64,000 bases of DNA, taken from assembly GCF_002081825.1 (NCBI RefSeq), contig NZ_MUKU01000010.1, positions 1 through 64,000 on the forward strand, read 5' to 3'. This document shows, in pieces, positions 6,201 through 15,027 of the stretch. The stretch's first letter is position 1; every line of letters begins with the position of its first letter. This DNA comes from Chromobacterium haemolyticum (GTDB lineage Bacteria > Pseudomonadota > Gammaproteobacteria > Burkholderiales > Chromobacteriaceae). A program made the position numbers and the translations under genes. The notes under the pieces are model-generated. The model saw nothing but the letters and a program-made list of their open reading frames with translations, did no database searches and was not told the DNA's origin.

Positions 6201-9178
6201 TTACCCGCTTCATTGATCGTTGCCAGCGTGTAGCCCTGGCCGCCGCCCAGTACCTTCGCATCGTCAACCCACAAACCGCTATCACGCTGCGGATCGTTGA
6301 ATCCGCACGAGCGCAACAGCATGCGCCGGCGTTGGCCGACGGCTGCTTGCAGCTTTTGGACCGTGGTCGCGCTGGCGGACTCATTCGCCTTTACAAGTGC
6401 CTGGTTTGCTGTGCTGACAGCGCTGTTTAGCGGGCCTTGAACATCACCAGCCAACTGCGCAAGCTTGACCTGGCCGACCAGCTTTTCAACAGACAGACCA
6501 GCTACCTGGGCATCGCTCAGTTGTCCGGTGACCTTCAGCGCGTTGATTGCATCGATCTGCCAGTCCTTCAGCGTCCCGACCACTTTCGAAGCGTCGATGG
6601 CTTTAATCATCTCGGCTTCAATCTCGCCTGGCTTGATGCCGCCGGCGACCGATACCGGCGTAACGGCGACCTCGCTAGAGATATTGAGCCCATCCTTGCC
6701 GAAGCTGTCGTATGCCGCGGCTTTGACATAGTAGGTGGTGCCGGCGGCAAGTTCAGCGCCAGACCACAGCTTATACAGGGTGGTGAAGAAGTCCGGCCCG
6801 TCATAGACCAGGCAGTCGTCAGCAGGCGAAAAGCCCGACGTGGCCGACATCCAGATCCGGATGCCGGTAATGTCGGTGTCGGCGGGCTGATTGCATGAGA
6901 AAAATGCGGATTTGAAGCCCGGATTCACCGAGACACCGGTCAGCACCGCAGGCACCGGGTTGGATGCAACCAAGGTTGCCCAGTTGCCAGATGCTCCGGT
7001 CTGGCTGGTGGCGCGCACGCGGAATACGAGCTGACGCCATGGCCCGCCATCGGCCTTGCCATCCTCCCAGCTATATTCGAAGCGACGGGCGTCGCCCACC
7101 GATGCCGACCTGCGCAGTGTCTGCGGGGTGCCGGCCCACACTTCCACCGTGTAGTTTGCGGCGCCGTCGACTGGGTTCCATTTGATCTTGCAGCTGCGGC
7201 CGATGAAGGGTTGCTCCAGTGCCAGGCCGGTGACATCCGCCAACGGCGCGCCGGTGATCTGGTAGGTCACCGGTGTCAACGTGGACAAGTCTTCTACGCC
7301 GCCACCGTGAATGTTGAACGACTGGAGCTTGATGTAAACGGTCTTCCCGACTTTGGCCTTGTCGTATGGGAATTTGGCCAGGGCCTGATCAAGGCGCGCG
7401 AATTTGCTGCCGGCCGCATGGCTGCTGATGACTGTGCCGTGAGCGCCACGCACCAGATAGCCCAGGTCGTACTGATTCGGCGCGGTCAGCGTCGCGTCGC
7501 GATAAGCTAAAAGCTCGCCGTCAACATAGCAGAGGGTCACAAGCTCTTCGGCGTTCTGCTGAGTTGCCGCCAGCAGCGCGCCGCCGGACACGGACAAGTC
7601 AACGCGGAGGTTGTTGACGGTGTCGACGCCCGGGCCATTGTCCAGCTTGGAGGCCAGCACGCCATGGCGCGAGCGGCCGACAATACGACCGATGCGCAGA
7701 TAGGTGGCGTTGTCGTCGGACACCCAAACGTCGCAGCCGCCCCAGTTTTTGCCGCCGGAGGTGGCAATCCAGATCTGCGGCGCGCCGGCCAGCGACAGCG
7801 GCGGTTCGAAGATGACTGGCTGACTCACCGGGCCGGCGGGCAGGTTGTAGTTCGACGAATATCCGTCCCCGTTTTGGGTTGGATAGCGTGTAGCGCCAAC
7901 AGAACCCAGCGGCACTTCCTCGGCGCGCACCATCAGCTCGCCGTCTTCGTCTTCCTCGATCTCGGTAATCCGGACGGGGGTCTTGTCCAGACCAAGCGCC
8001 GCATCGGTCAGGGTCACGAGGTCGGTCGGCTCAAGCAGGGCATACTTCCAGCCCAGGCGGAATTCGTAGCTGTTCCGGACGTACAGGCTGCGCTGCAGGA
8101 TCTGTTGAGCGACCAGACGAGCGACGCCGGCGTCGGCGACTTCATGCAGCTCGACTTCAAGCGTGCGAAGTCCAAACTGCTCGATGCTGGCCTGATCCTT
8201 GGCCTCGGCCACTTCCTCGTTGTAGCTGTTGCCGCGGTTGAAGAACTTCACGCGCACCGAGTTATGGGCATCGGAGGCAGCAACACGGGTGCATAGGATC
8301 GGGTCTTCGCTGCCGCTGGTCAGGAAGTCGTCATCGGTCAGGTCGTAGACCGGGGTCATGTTCGGGGTGAAGGTGACGCCGTTACCGGTGGCAGCAGAGT
8401 CGGAATAGGGCACGACCTTGATCTTGCCCTCGCTGAAGTACACGCCACTGTTGGTCAGACGGAACAGGCGCGCAAGGATCTCGTGCGCGGGCTCTTGCTC
8501 GGTGTAGGCCGGCGATATGAACAGTCCGTTGGCGACACAAAAATCGGAGAACGGCTTGAGGTCGCCGAATTTGGACGCAGGTACGCCGGCGCCGTAATAG
8601 GGGTTCGTGCTGAAGTCCAGCACAACGTCGCGCGGGTTTGCATCGCGGATATCGTTGGAGAAGCCGAAGCCGCTGTCGATCTCGAACGTCATGTTCGGCA
8701 GCGTCGGATCTTCACCCAGCTCAAAGACGCCGGTGCCGACATAGGCCGTGCCGCGGTATGCCAGGGCCTGGTCGGGATGGCGGCTTTGGACATAGCCCAT
8801 CGGTTGCTGGCTGTAGCTGCCGTTGAACTGGGACAGGTTCCAGTGATCGATGGAGCCGACCTTCTTACCGACCCATGCATTTGTAACGCTGCGCACCGGG
8901 CCCTCGCACAGGCCGAGCTGCAGGGCGACTTGGTAGGTATACGAGATCGATTCAACGGTCGTACCGCCGCCGCCACCGCCTTTGCCGCCGGCGCTTTGTG
9001 TGCTGCGGCGCTCAATCGATATGAAGTCGCCGTACCAAATCACGTTAGACGCAACGCGCGATTTGCCATAGATCAGGGGTATGGCCCGGCCATAGGCAGA
9101 GGTCTGCATGCGCAGGCTTGAAACGACCGGGGCGCTGGTCGAAATCTTGGTGCCGCCCCCTCCAAACATGCCGCCCAT
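3269..9178 (-). CDS. host-specificity / tail tip protein J
   Basis: A 1969-residue tip attachment protein, the central fibre that contacts the receptor. The N terminus (GGMFGGGGTKISTSAPVVSS then QTSAYGRAIPLIYGKSRV) is typical of TipJ-type tail proteins. The first 600 residues form the baseplate hub. Fibronectin-III-like segments follow near 640-850. Then come a long Ala-rich helical section with repeated AxVxTAxASV motifs and, near 1650-1750, a ladder of I-T-x-x-K-I-x-A-x-x-I repeats suggesting a triple beta-helix. The last 200 residues should hold the receptor-binding tip. I start at 9178 because GGAG lies 8 bases upstream; an in-frame ATG at 9193 overlaps the NlpC gene. Confidence 0.9.
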   Translation of the reverse strand: MGGMFGGGGTKISTSAPVVSSLRMQTSAYGRAIPLIYGKSRVASNVIWYGDFISIERRSTQSAGGKGGGGGGTTVESISYTYQVALQLGLCEGPVRSVTNAWVGKKVGSIDHWNLSQFNGSYSQQPMGYVQSRHPDQALAYRGTAYVGTGVFELGEDPTLPNMTFEIDSGFGFSNDIRDANPRDVVLDFSTNPYYGAGVPASKFGDLKPFSDFCVANGLFISPAYTEQEPAHEILARLFRLTNSGVYFSEGKIKVVPYSDSAATGNGVTFTPNMTPVYDLTDDDFLTSGSEDPILCTRVAASDAHNSVRVKFFNRGNSYNEEVAEAKDQASIEQFGLRTLEVELHEVADAGVARLVAQQILQRSLYVRNSYEFRLGWKYALLEPTDLVTLTDAALGLDKTPVRITEIEEDEDGELMVRAEEVPLGSVGATRYPTQNGDGYSSNYNLPAGPVSQPVIFEPPLSLAGAPQIWIATSGGKNWGGCDVWVSDDNATYLRIGRIVGRSRHGVLASKLDNGPGVDTVNNLRVDLSVSGGALLAATQQNAEELVTLCYVDGELLAYRDATLTAPNQYDLGYLVRGAHGTVISSHAAGSKFARLDQALAKFPYDKAKVGKTVYIKLQSFNIHGGGVEDLSTLTPVTYQITGAPLADVTGLALEQPFIGRSCKIKWNPVDGAANYTVEVWAGTPQTLRRSASVGDARRFEYSWEDGKADGGPWRQLVFRVRATSQTGASGNWATLVASNPVPAVLTGVSVNPGFKSAFFSCNQPADTDITGIRIWMSATSGFSPADDCLVYDGPDFFTTLYKLWSGAELAAGTTYYVKAAAYDSFGKDGLNISSEVAVTPVSVAGGIKPGEIEAEMIKAIDASKVVGTLKDWQIDAINALKVTGQLSDAQVAGLSVEKLVGQVKLAQLAGDVQGPLNSAVSTANQALVKANESASATTVQKLQAAVGQRRRMLLRSCGFNDPQRDSGLWVDDAKVLGGGQGYTLATINEAGNVVASARFDFQSDDSAQAAANWLNAVQTGTAIFVYSDEDAWARRLKSGFPDALYRVGASKAVFGNPALKFRSAYLLVGRAGVGEGSGFEMYAGQAYADPAARVELKFDWLNGSPMGLGNNALGSLLQKNVDSALTRVGWVEAALNDKAAAGDLTALQSTVAGNKATADQQLATLADADKALGQSINQVNARLAPGGDINGAIVGKAAQSELDAAVQRIASAETSIAGKASASDVSRLQASVSRNLLDTSAWKPGASFPVGKFVPNENFLNENALILADGPFGEKLTVWKGTAKGGNEDGGWNYNNIPVDETQRYRLTVWMRPMAGNAQMYLGTQNVSDIGGVENGNPYFYQTYKSNFIAGRWYLWVGYIFPSSYTGPQLGMSGVYDGITGAKVATGIDYRITPGSKVSTHRAYQYYADQGAEQYFALPRFEVCDGNEPTLSELLSGAALFSANAAISRISTVESTVAGKANAQDVTTLAARVGTAEASVTQVQQAQATLDGKVASKWGVVLEAADANGNRKVSGLQAFNDGSTSAFIITASQVMVGEFGNLVGNPDGKNGSDGWSAATAGLEGNLPYLSVPAGARDSVYGTFFPVQGGDEFLSSFEAKWIAGGTSGTTLGLYFVDDPVAPNQQTWLGCGYISQTTIWTKIDGAIRAPSWARYARVWWQRNGFGADCGEWRGRNLSIRRRNTGNLIVDGAITTDKVAANAVTADKIAANQITATHIVVGSLTGDRLAANSITGDKVQAGAITANHIDSRNLTIKDTAGNIIFGAGQNLDVNRVAGLGSLARKSQVAASDMAVGQLSAITANIGEVTAGIMYSNDRQKYFNLDPSRSPAMMHVPGAVQINFDGSGYFARTIVSAPDVRASGVAWVNSGWLGSSGTWTTFIDTGVNLPSGWSSSSSDMFQASATIAGGNTQSGGAMGYTSVEVVHGDGLLAGAANSPIDNRMYIKFTWNGAGTSGGVINITRIDWKLVRV

Positions 9179-9180
9179 AC

Positions 9181-9618
9181 TTATTTCTCCCAAATCGAAT
9201 AGAAGCCGACCTGTCGGTCTTGTAGGCGCGGGGTGTTCTCCGCGTCGGTCAGCACCACGCCTTCGCCGACGTAGGCGTGCAGGATGGTGGGCCAGTCAAT
9301 GACGATCGCGCCGTGGCTGATGCAGCGACCGAACTTGTAGACAACGATGTCGCCGGGCTGAGGCGTTTCCACCGGCCTGGCGTATTCCTCAACCCAGCGG
9401 AGATATCGCTCCTCACCGCGGTGCAGATGCCAGTCCATCGGGTAGGGACGCGGGTCAATGTCTGGAAGCAGGCCGCAGGCATGAAAGACGCGGATCAGCA
9501 GGAAGGCGCAGTCGGCGCCGGCCCCCTTGACGTTGCCCTGGTGGTGGTAGGGTGTGTTTAGCCAGGTCATGGCCTCGGCCACCACGGTGGCGCGCTGTTT
9601 TTGCTCGGTTTTGTGCAT
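9181..9618 (-). CDS. tail tip assembly protein, NlpC/P60 peptidase (lambda K type)
   Basis: A 145-residue C40-family peptidase predicted to trim or assemble the tail tip, or to open peptidoglycan during DNA entry. The catalytic Cys lies in GADCAFLLIRV and the His in CISHGAIVID; the spacing fits the family. I start at 9618 (MHKTEQ) because the upstream in-frame ATG at 9642 falls within a terminator hairpin. Its stop codon lies three bases before the J start, so translation is probably coupled. A terminator upstream separates it from the small 65-residue gene. Confidence 0.85.
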   Translation of the reverse strand: MHKTEQKQRATVVAEAMTWLNTPYHHQGNVKGAGADCAFLLIRVFHACGLLPDIDPRPYPMDWHLHRGEERYLRWVEEYARPVETPQPGDIVVYKFGRCISHGAIVIDWPTILHAYVGEGVVLTDAENTPRLQDRQVGFYSIWEK

Positions 9619-9631
9619 GGCGATCGGCAAT

Positions 9632-9655
9632 AAAAAAAGCACCCGAAGGTGCTTT
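9632..9655 (-). terminator. terminator after the 65-residue moron-like gene
   Basis: Stem AAAGCACC/GGTGCTTT (9636-9643 with 9648-9655), followed on the minus strand by seven Ts. It lies inside the tail operon, directly before the NlpC gene, so late transcription must read through it. Confidence 0.75.
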
Positions 9656-9675
9656 ATTGAAAAATCTAATCGTGG

Positions 9676-9873
9676 TTATAGCGGACGCCTAATCATTTGT
9701 TGGGCCATTGAGATACATTGATTTCCTCCGACTTCCTGATCATCGGGAATGATGAAGGCTTGCCCGTGCATCTCCCACCCTTCTCTGATATGGGAGTTCA
9801 CCAAGCGTTCAAGAGTGGCGGCAGCATCTTCTGGGCCAAGGCCGCCACCTAGAACAATTTTCATTTCAACCAT
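9676..9873 (-). CDS. small DUF1737-like protein, moron-like insert in the tail operon
   Basis: 65 residues. The pattern LERLVNSHIREGWEMHGQAF resembles DUF1737-type proteins, in which a short helix is followed by a G-W-x-x-x-G turn; the match is from memory and its function is unknown. The start at 9873 has AGAGG seven bases upstream; a GTG at 9879 is too close to that site. The gene sits between two tail tip genes and has its own terminator, which is the usual signature of a moron (a gene added to a phage that is expressed on its own). Confidence 0.55.
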   Translation of the reverse strand: MVEMKIVLGGGLGPEDAAATLERLVNSHIREGWEMHGQAFIIPDDQEVGGNQCISMAQQMIRRPL

Positions 9874-9906
9874 GTTCACACCTCTTTGGTTTATGCGGAA
9901 CGGGTA

Positions 9907-10761
9907 TTAAAGCACGGTCTCCGGCGCCGGAACATACGGATGACCGCGGAAGTTGATCACGTTGTTGAACTTCGCCTGGCAGGTTGCTTTGGTCTTGTCG
10001 CAGCCGGGATAGATCGTGAAGCTGTCGCCCGGGTTGCACTGCATGACCAGCGGGGCGGACAGCGTCACAACGCCGGGGCTGTAGTCTTTCACCGACCGGA
10101 TCACGCCGGCATTCGGGCCGCTGTTGAAGCGGATGGTTCCCAGCGAGAAATAGCCGGCGGCCTGTGTCAGCGAGCAGTTGATCCGGTTGACGGTGCTGCC
10201 ACCGTTCACGGTGCTGTTGATGGCAAATGCCTCTTTCGAGATGCCGCAACCGCCCTGGTGCAGGGTATGTAGGCAGCCAGGCTGGTAGAGGTTGCGCGGC
10301 ATCTGGGTGTCCAGCAGCTCCAGTTCGGATTTCACCGTCAAGCGCAGTTCCGTGCGACTCGGCTTCACGTCGGCGATGCGCCCCTCGAAAAGGAGGATGC
10401 TGCCGGCGCTGGTATCGGTCCAGTCGGTCGCAAACACGCGCTCCAGGCGCACGGCCGCAGCATCAAGCGCGCCGACGCGCGCGGCGTGGAGCCAGGGCAC
10501 GCCGTTGATCGTGTGTGTGCTGTCCGCGTACAGGGTCAGATCGAGCGTGTCCACTTCCAGGCCCAGAGTCAGCCGCGTGCGGCCGCGCTTGAAGAGCGGC
10601 CCTTTGCTCGAAAACGACTGCCCATTGACGGCAAGGTCAACGTCGGCGCTCGTGTATCGGACAATGGCACCGCCGACCAGCGTGAAGGTGTACAGATCGG
10701 CCATGAAAAAGGCCCTGCCGGAGTTCAGCAGGGCCTGCAGGGCAGGGCTTGCATTGCGCAT
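9907..10761 (-). CDS. tail hub protein, DUF2163/BR0599 family
   Basis: 284 residues, related to the tail-tip hub proteins of siphoviruses and gene transfer agents (gpL-like role). The N-terminal DUF2163 region spans about 1-165, and the C-terminal BR0599 region carries the family signature CDKTKATCQAKFNNVINF. Four conserved Cys (in PGCLHTLHQGGCG and GCDKTKATC) match those thought to hold an iron-sulfur cluster in lambda L-type proteins and gene-transfer-agent hubs. It follows the DUF2460 gene with a three-base gap, the normal order DUF2460-DUF2163-NlpC-J. Confidence 0.85.
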   Translation of the reverse strand: MRNASPALQALLNSGRAFFMADLYTFTLVGGAIVRYTSADVDLAVNGQSFSSKGPLFKRGRTRLTLGLEVDTLDLTLYADSTHTINGVPWLHAARVGALDAAAVRLERVFATDWTDTSAGSILLFEGRIADVKPSRTELRLTVKSELELLDTQMPRNLYQPGCLHTLHQGGCGISKEAFAINSTVNGGSTVNRINCSLTQAAGYFSLGTIRFNSGPNAGVIRSVKDYSPGVVTLSAPLVMQCNPGDSFTIYPGCDKTKATCQAKFNNVINFRGHPYVPAPETVL

Positions 10762-10764
10762 GTT

Positions 10765-11361
10765 TCAGACCTTATTTCCAGTCGCCCCAACGAGCTCGCA
10801 CTTCTTGAACTCCCAGAGCTGTTGCATGAATTTGGAGAAATCGGCGAAGTCGTCTTTGAAGCGGCAGCGGTAGTAGAAGCTCCCCGTCCACGTCACATCT
10901 TGGCCAGGCCCTGGCGCCGGGTTGAAGGCGAGGATTCCGGTAGGCGTGACGGTGTAGTCCCGGCCCTGGACCTTAACCGCGCCACCGACCTTGACCTCGG
11001 TTATTGTGTTGACATTCTCGACAGGCTCGATGAAGCCGCCGCACGGGCGAAGCAGTTGGAACAGGTTGCGATTGCCGTCGCCGGCGGCGATCCGGTAGTC
11101 CGTCACCTGGCAGTCGTCAGGGTCCGTGAACAGGAACGAGTCCCACGCGCCGCGCCGCGCCAGGAAGAAGCCCAGCAGCTGCTGGAATTCGTCAGCGCGC
11201 AGGAACTCGAACGACAGCCGGATCGTGTACGTGGGGTAGGCGGTCAAGGACGCTCGCAGCTCTCTACCGCTGGCGGCGCGCTGAATGCGCGTCGTGAACT
11301 GCGGAGCCTTGACCACCCCCCAGGCCAAGCCGGGGAAGGTTGGGAAGATGGCGTTCGACAT
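10765..11361 (-). CDS. distal tail protein, DUF2460 family
   Basis: 198 residues beginning MSNAIFPTFPGLAWGVVKAP, which matches the DUF2460 start (F-P-x-L-x-W-x-V-x-K-x-P-x-F). The family forms the ring joining tail tube and hub in siphoviruses and gene transfer agents. A second conserved patch is RRGAWDSFLFTDPDD. The start codon overlaps the preceding stop, so it is translationally coupled. It is placed just after the tape measure region, as in related phages. Confidence 0.85.
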   Translation of the reverse strand: MSNAIFPTFPGLAWGVVKAPQFTTRIQRAASGRELRASLTAYPTYTIRLSFEFLRADEFQQLLGFFLARRGAWDSFLFTDPDDCQVTDYRIAAGDGNRNLFQLLRPCGGFIEPVENVNTITEVKVGGAVKVQGRDYTVTPTGILAFNPAPGPGQDVTWTGSFYYRCRFKDDFADFSKFMQQLWEFKKCELVGATGNKV

Positions 11362-11654
11362 CAGCGCGCCCCATGCTGGTACAGCTCGATATAAGCCTTG
11401 GAGAGACTGAACAGCAGCTTGGCGGTGTTCTCTTGGTGAAAGGCATTAATCGTTTCAGCGGCTTCTGCCATGCCATCAGGCACCGGGACGGGTAATGTTT
11501 GCGCAAGAGCGTGGTAGTCGGCCTTCAAGCGGCGTACAACAAAGCCGAAAAGATCCTGGTCGCCGCCGCCCTCAAGGATCACCTCACGCAGCAAACGCTC
11601 AATTCCTGCCCAATCACGGGCAGCATGGCTAGGGAAGGTGATGACGTTGCTCAT
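11361..11654 (-). CDS. hypothetical protein between tape measure and distal tail genes
   Basis: 97 residues, mostly helical by composition, without recognised motifs (MSNVITFPSHAARDWAGIER...). It overlaps the stop of the tape measure gene by four bases and touches the start of the DUF2460 gene. That tight coupling argues it is a real tail component or assembly factor. Small genes in this place are common in related phages and remain uncharacterised. It could be a tail-tip accessory; no function is assigned. Confidence 0.7.
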   Translation of the reverse strand: MSNVITFPSHAARDWAGIERLLREVILEGGGDQDLFGFVVRRLKADYHALAQTLPVPVPDGMAEAAETINAFHQENTAKLLFSLSKAYIELYQHGAR

Positions 11655-14566
11655 GGCTTGCTCCTTGCAAAGTTGCGATGTTGTTTTTCCAGCGCCCGCA
11701 TAATCTTCCGGGCATTGTCGTCGATATCCTGCTGGGTCAGTTTGCCGCTGTGGTCGTTGTAGGTCACCTGGAAAACCGAAGAGGGAGAGGCGGGTTCTTC
11801 GCCGCTGCCGGCGCCACCGCCACGGCCTGCCAGCCCACGAATTACAGCCGCCTCACCGCGCGGCAGCACCATTTCCTCTTCGTGCAGTTGGGTCATCGGG
11901 TTGACGCCTCGCGGAATGCTGTAGCCTCCGCGTGCGGATTTGACCCTGCTTGCGATTCCAGATACGGCTGCAAAGGCCGCCGCACCAGCGCCAACAGCAA
12001 GGACTGGTCCGACATAGGGGATTCCGACGATTGCCTTGAATGCTGAGGCCATGGCCTCCCAGGCGCTGAGCATGATGGACTTCACCGCTTCCATTGCCTT
12101 GAGTCCCAGGCGCGCGAGCGTGCCGGTTGCCGTCGCCCCAGTTCGAGCCGCCTCGCCCGCGGCGACTGCGCCGGTTTTGACGGTTTCCCCCGTTGCGGTG
12201 GCGGCGGCGTCCGCCTTGATCAGGCCCAGTTTGATCGCCAGCTTCTTGGTAAGCCATCCCTGCTCGATGGCGAACAAGGCTGCATGATGAGCGCTTTCTT
12301 GGGCTATTTCCCGTGTGTATTTTCCGGCAAGTTCGGCGGCTGGCCTCAACACCAAGTTTTGCACCATGATGCGCCCAATCTCTGCCCAAACACCCTGAAT
12401 TGCTTGCTTGAACGACAGGGTGCCTTGCAGCATCCGTTGAAGTCCGTCCTCGTACATGCTGCTCGTGTCGTCCTCCGCACCCTGCCAGCGGTCGTATCCC
12501 GGTTTTGCGGATGCGCCCCTGATCTCCGCAAGCCTGGCCTGGTGCTGGATTTCGGCCTGCTCCCGCTCCTGTTGCAAGCGGTAAACCTCAGCGATGTTGT
12601 GGTCTGGGTCGCGCTCCAGCGCCGCGATGCGCTGATCAAGGAAGGACTGCTTGATCTCTAGTCGGCGCTGCTCGAAGGCTATAAGTGTGGCCTCCTGCTC
12701 GTCAGCGGATAGTCCAAGCATTTCGGCTTCGCGCTGGTAGGCGGCTTCATCGATCTGCAAGGCCGTGTCTTGCGCTTGCCGGCGCGCGTCCATTTGCGCC
12801 TGCTCCAGCTCCTTCGCGTTGCGGTCGCCCTCGCGCTGTATTGCCAGCAGCGCATGGGTGTGTTGCCGCACGACCTGTTCGCGCTCTTTGCTGTTTGCCT
12901 TGGTCAGCGCCAGCTTCTGCTGCCAGAAATCGGCCTCTGCTTGGGCGGAAAGCTTATTCCCGGCCATCTCAGCATCAAGGCGTTTCGAGTCGAGCTCGTT
13001 GTTCCATTCGCTGAGGCGCGACTCCTCTTTCGGCTTGCGCTTTTTCTTCTCCTTCTCGTCGAGCAGCTTCGGCGGCTTTGTGGGTGTTGTTTTGGGTTTG
13101 GCTGCCTCTGCTGGGGGGATTCGCCCCTCATTGCTGTAGCTGGCTGTGGGCGCAAAAATACGTTGTATCCGCTGGTCGCGTTGCTTCTGTATTTGATTCA
13201 GCTCCGTGCCAGAAGTCATCATTCCGCTGTTTTTCCAAACATCGGCGACAGATTTCTGAGCATCTTTGGCCTGCTTTGCGATGTTGGCGGTGCGGTTTGC
13301 CACTATGCTCTGAATTTGCTTAAGTCCGCTGTCCCACGCGGTTGCTGCTCCGGAGAAATCCCCTCGCAGCACTGCGCCAGCTACATTGCCCAGAATGCGG
13401 AACCACCCAACCAGCACCTCAATATGACCCGAGATAAATTCTCTAGCTGTCTTCACTGCGAGAGTGATGCTCTCCCACGCCGTCACGATGACGGCCCGGA
13501 CGTCGCGCACCGCGCCGGCAAGCGAGGCCCATGCCGTTTGCACGAAATAGGATGCCTCGGTAATGATGGTGGCCATGGTTTGAGTGACGACAGATACGCC
13601 ATCAACATCTTTCGCGACTGCATCTGTGGCTTTGCCTATGTCGCCCGCAATTCGATTGGCTGCATCGGATACAGCATCAAGGGCCTCGCGGGTGTTGCTG
13701 GCGATCTCTCGCATGGCATCAGCAATACCGTGTGCCCAGCGGTTGATGGTGCCGTTTTTCTCCAGTCGATCGAACTCGGTATTTAGCCCGGAGATAGCTT
13801 CTTTGAACGGATCTAACCCGCCAGCACGACGTAGCTCATCTGCTGCTCCCTTTGCGTTGTCGGCCAGGTTAGATATCTGTCCGGCCAGACTCTTCATCTG
13901 GGCTTCCGCTGCGCCCGCAGAAGAACGCCCCATTTCGTCGATCAGCGCCTTCAGCACATCACGACCGAGCCGGCCTTTTGAGGAGAGCTCTTGGACTTCC
14001 GCGGTGGTCTTGCCGAGCACCTTTGACAGCATGTCCCAGACTGGGACGCCGGCTTCCAGTAGCTGCATTGCTTCTTCACCTTGCAGCTTGCTCTTGGTCC
14101 AGGCCTGACCCAGCGCTAGCGAGATGCGCTGCAGCGTTTCGAACCCGCCGCCAGTCTGAGCCGCGCGGTCGGCGATCGACTTCATCGCGCCACCCATGGG
14201 GTCAATGCCCATGTTCTTCAGCAACATGAACGACTGGGTGACTTGATCGACCTCGAAAGGAGTGTCCTTAGCAAACTGTTTGATCCACGCGAAGGCCTCT
14301 TGCCCCTTGGTGGCACTGCCCATCACCGAGTTGAGCCGGATTTCTAATTGTTCGAATGACGACATCACATCAATTGCTTGTTTGCCGAGTGCACTGAGAG
14401 CAAGCCCGCCCAGCACGCTCTTGAGCCCGGTCATCATGCTGCTGAAGCCGTCGAATTGGCGCTTGATATCAGTCATCGAAGCGGCAATGACGCGAGTGGT
14501 GCGGCTCATCCCGGCTTCGAGATCACTGGTTCTTGCGCCGACTTTTACTTCGATATCGTTGCTCAT
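11651..14566 (-). CDS. tape measure protein
   Basis: 971 residues. It sets tail length and passes into the host with the DNA. The N-terminal tape measure domain (about 60-260) has the usual TPFEVDQVTQSFMLLKNMGI and GEEAMQLLEAGVPVWDMLSK motifs. Then come a long helical region, a highly charged Lys/Glu/Arg/Gln-rich coiled coil (about 510-700), and near the C terminus hydrophobic Ala/Gly-rich segments (about 790-890) that could cross a membrane. Tail length should scale with this protein. It lies downstream of the endolysin gene, an unusual place for lysis genes. Confidence 0.92.
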   Translation of the reverse strand: MSNDIEVKVGARTSDLEAGMSRTTRVIAASMTDIKRQFDGFSSMMTGLKSVLGGLALSALGKQAIDVMSSFEQLEIRLNSVMGSATKGQEAFAWIKQFAKDTPFEVDQVTQSFMLLKNMGIDPMGGAMKSIADRAAQTGGGFETLQRISLALGQAWTKSKLQGEEAMQLLEAGVPVWDMLSKVLGKTTAEVQELSSKGRLGRDVLKALIDEMGRSSAGAAEAQMKSLAGQISNLADNAKGAADELRRAGGLDPFKEAISGLNTEFDRLEKNGTINRWAHGIADAMREIASNTREALDAVSDAANRIAGDIGKATDAVAKDVDGVSVVTQTMATIITEASYFVQTAWASLAGAVRDVRAVIVTAWESITLAVKTAREFISGHIEVLVGWFRILGNVAGAVLRGDFSGAATAWDSGLKQIQSIVANRTANIAKQAKDAQKSVADVWKNSGMMTSGTELNQIQKQRDQRIQRIFAPTASYSNEGRIPPAEAAKPKTTPTKPPKLLDEKEKKKRKPKEESRLSEWNNELDSKRLDAEMAGNKLSAQAEADFWQQKLALTKANSKEREQVVRQHTHALLAIQREGDRNAKELEQAQMDARRQAQDTALQIDEAAYQREAEMLGLSADEQEATLIAFEQRRLEIKQSFLDQRIAALERDPDHNIAEVYRLQQEREQAEIQHQARLAEIRGASAKPGYDRWQGAEDDTSSMYEDGLQRMLQGTLSFKQAIQGVWAEIGRIMVQNLVLRPAAELAGKYTREIAQESAHHAALFAIEQGWLTKKLAIKLGLIKADAAATATGETVKTGAVAAGEAARTGATATGTLARLGLKAMEAVKSIMLSAWEAMASAFKAIVGIPYVGPVLAVGAGAAAFAAVSGIASRVKSARGGYSIPRGVNPMTQLHEEEMVLPRGEAAVIRGLAGRGGGAGSGEEPASPSSVFQVTYNDHSGKLTQQDIDDNARKIMRALEKQHRNFARSKP

Positions 14567-14586
14567 CTAGACCACCAAAAGAGAAA

Positions 14587-14605
14587 GGCCGCTGGTTAAG
14601 CGGCC
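14587..14605 (-). terminator. terminator at the end of the endolysin gene
   Basis: Stem GGCCGCT/AGCGGCC overlapping the endolysin stop codon, followed on the minus strand by a T-rich run. It lies between lysis genes and tape measure, so it may modulate rather than block late transcription. Confidence 0.65.
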
Positions 14606-15027
14606 TGAAAGAGGGATTGCTCGGCTGCGCGGCGCCGGGTGAGGCCGGGCAGCTCCTTGCCGCCGGCTTTGTTCCACCGCGGGAACTGAACGGCCGCGCC
14701 GGCGTAGTCGCCCGCGTTGAGCAATCGCAGCAGCGTAGAGCCTTGCAGCGCGCCCAGACCAAGATTGAAGCTGAAGCAGACCAGCGCATCGAACTGGTTC
14801 TGGTTCAGCGGCACCTTGACCAGCCGCGCGACACCGGCTTCAAATCGCTCCAAGTCGCGCGCCAGCAGCGCGTCGGCCTGCGCCTGGGTGATGACTTGTC
14901 CAGGCGTAACGTCAGGACCGGTGTGGCCGTAGCCTATGGTCCAGACGCCTACCGAGTCCTGGTAGGCCTTGAGACGCAGGCCTTCAAAGCCCTGGATCAA
15001 CTTGATTCCGCCGTTACTGGCCTTCAT
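14596..15027 (-). CDS. endolysin, GH24 lysozyme
   Basis: A 143-residue muramidase of the T4 lysozyme/P22 gp19 class that cuts peptidoglycan glycan strands. The catalytic triad E15-D24-T30 has the T4 spacing (E11-D20-T26) within GFEGLRLKAYQDSVGVWTIG. No signal peptide or signal-arrest-release segment is seen at the N terminus, so export should depend on the holin directly upstream. I start at 15027, where ATG overlaps the holin stop as ATGA; an upstream in-frame ATG at 15066 would add 13 untypical residues inside the holin gene. Confidence 0.92.
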   Translation of the reverse strand: MKASNGGIKLIQGFEGLRLKAYQDSVGVWTIGYGHTGPDVTPGQVITQAQADALLARDLERFEAGVARLVKVPLNQNQFDALVCFSFNLGLGALQGSTLLRLLNAGDYAGAAVQFPRWNKAGGKELPGLTRRRAAEQSLFQAA

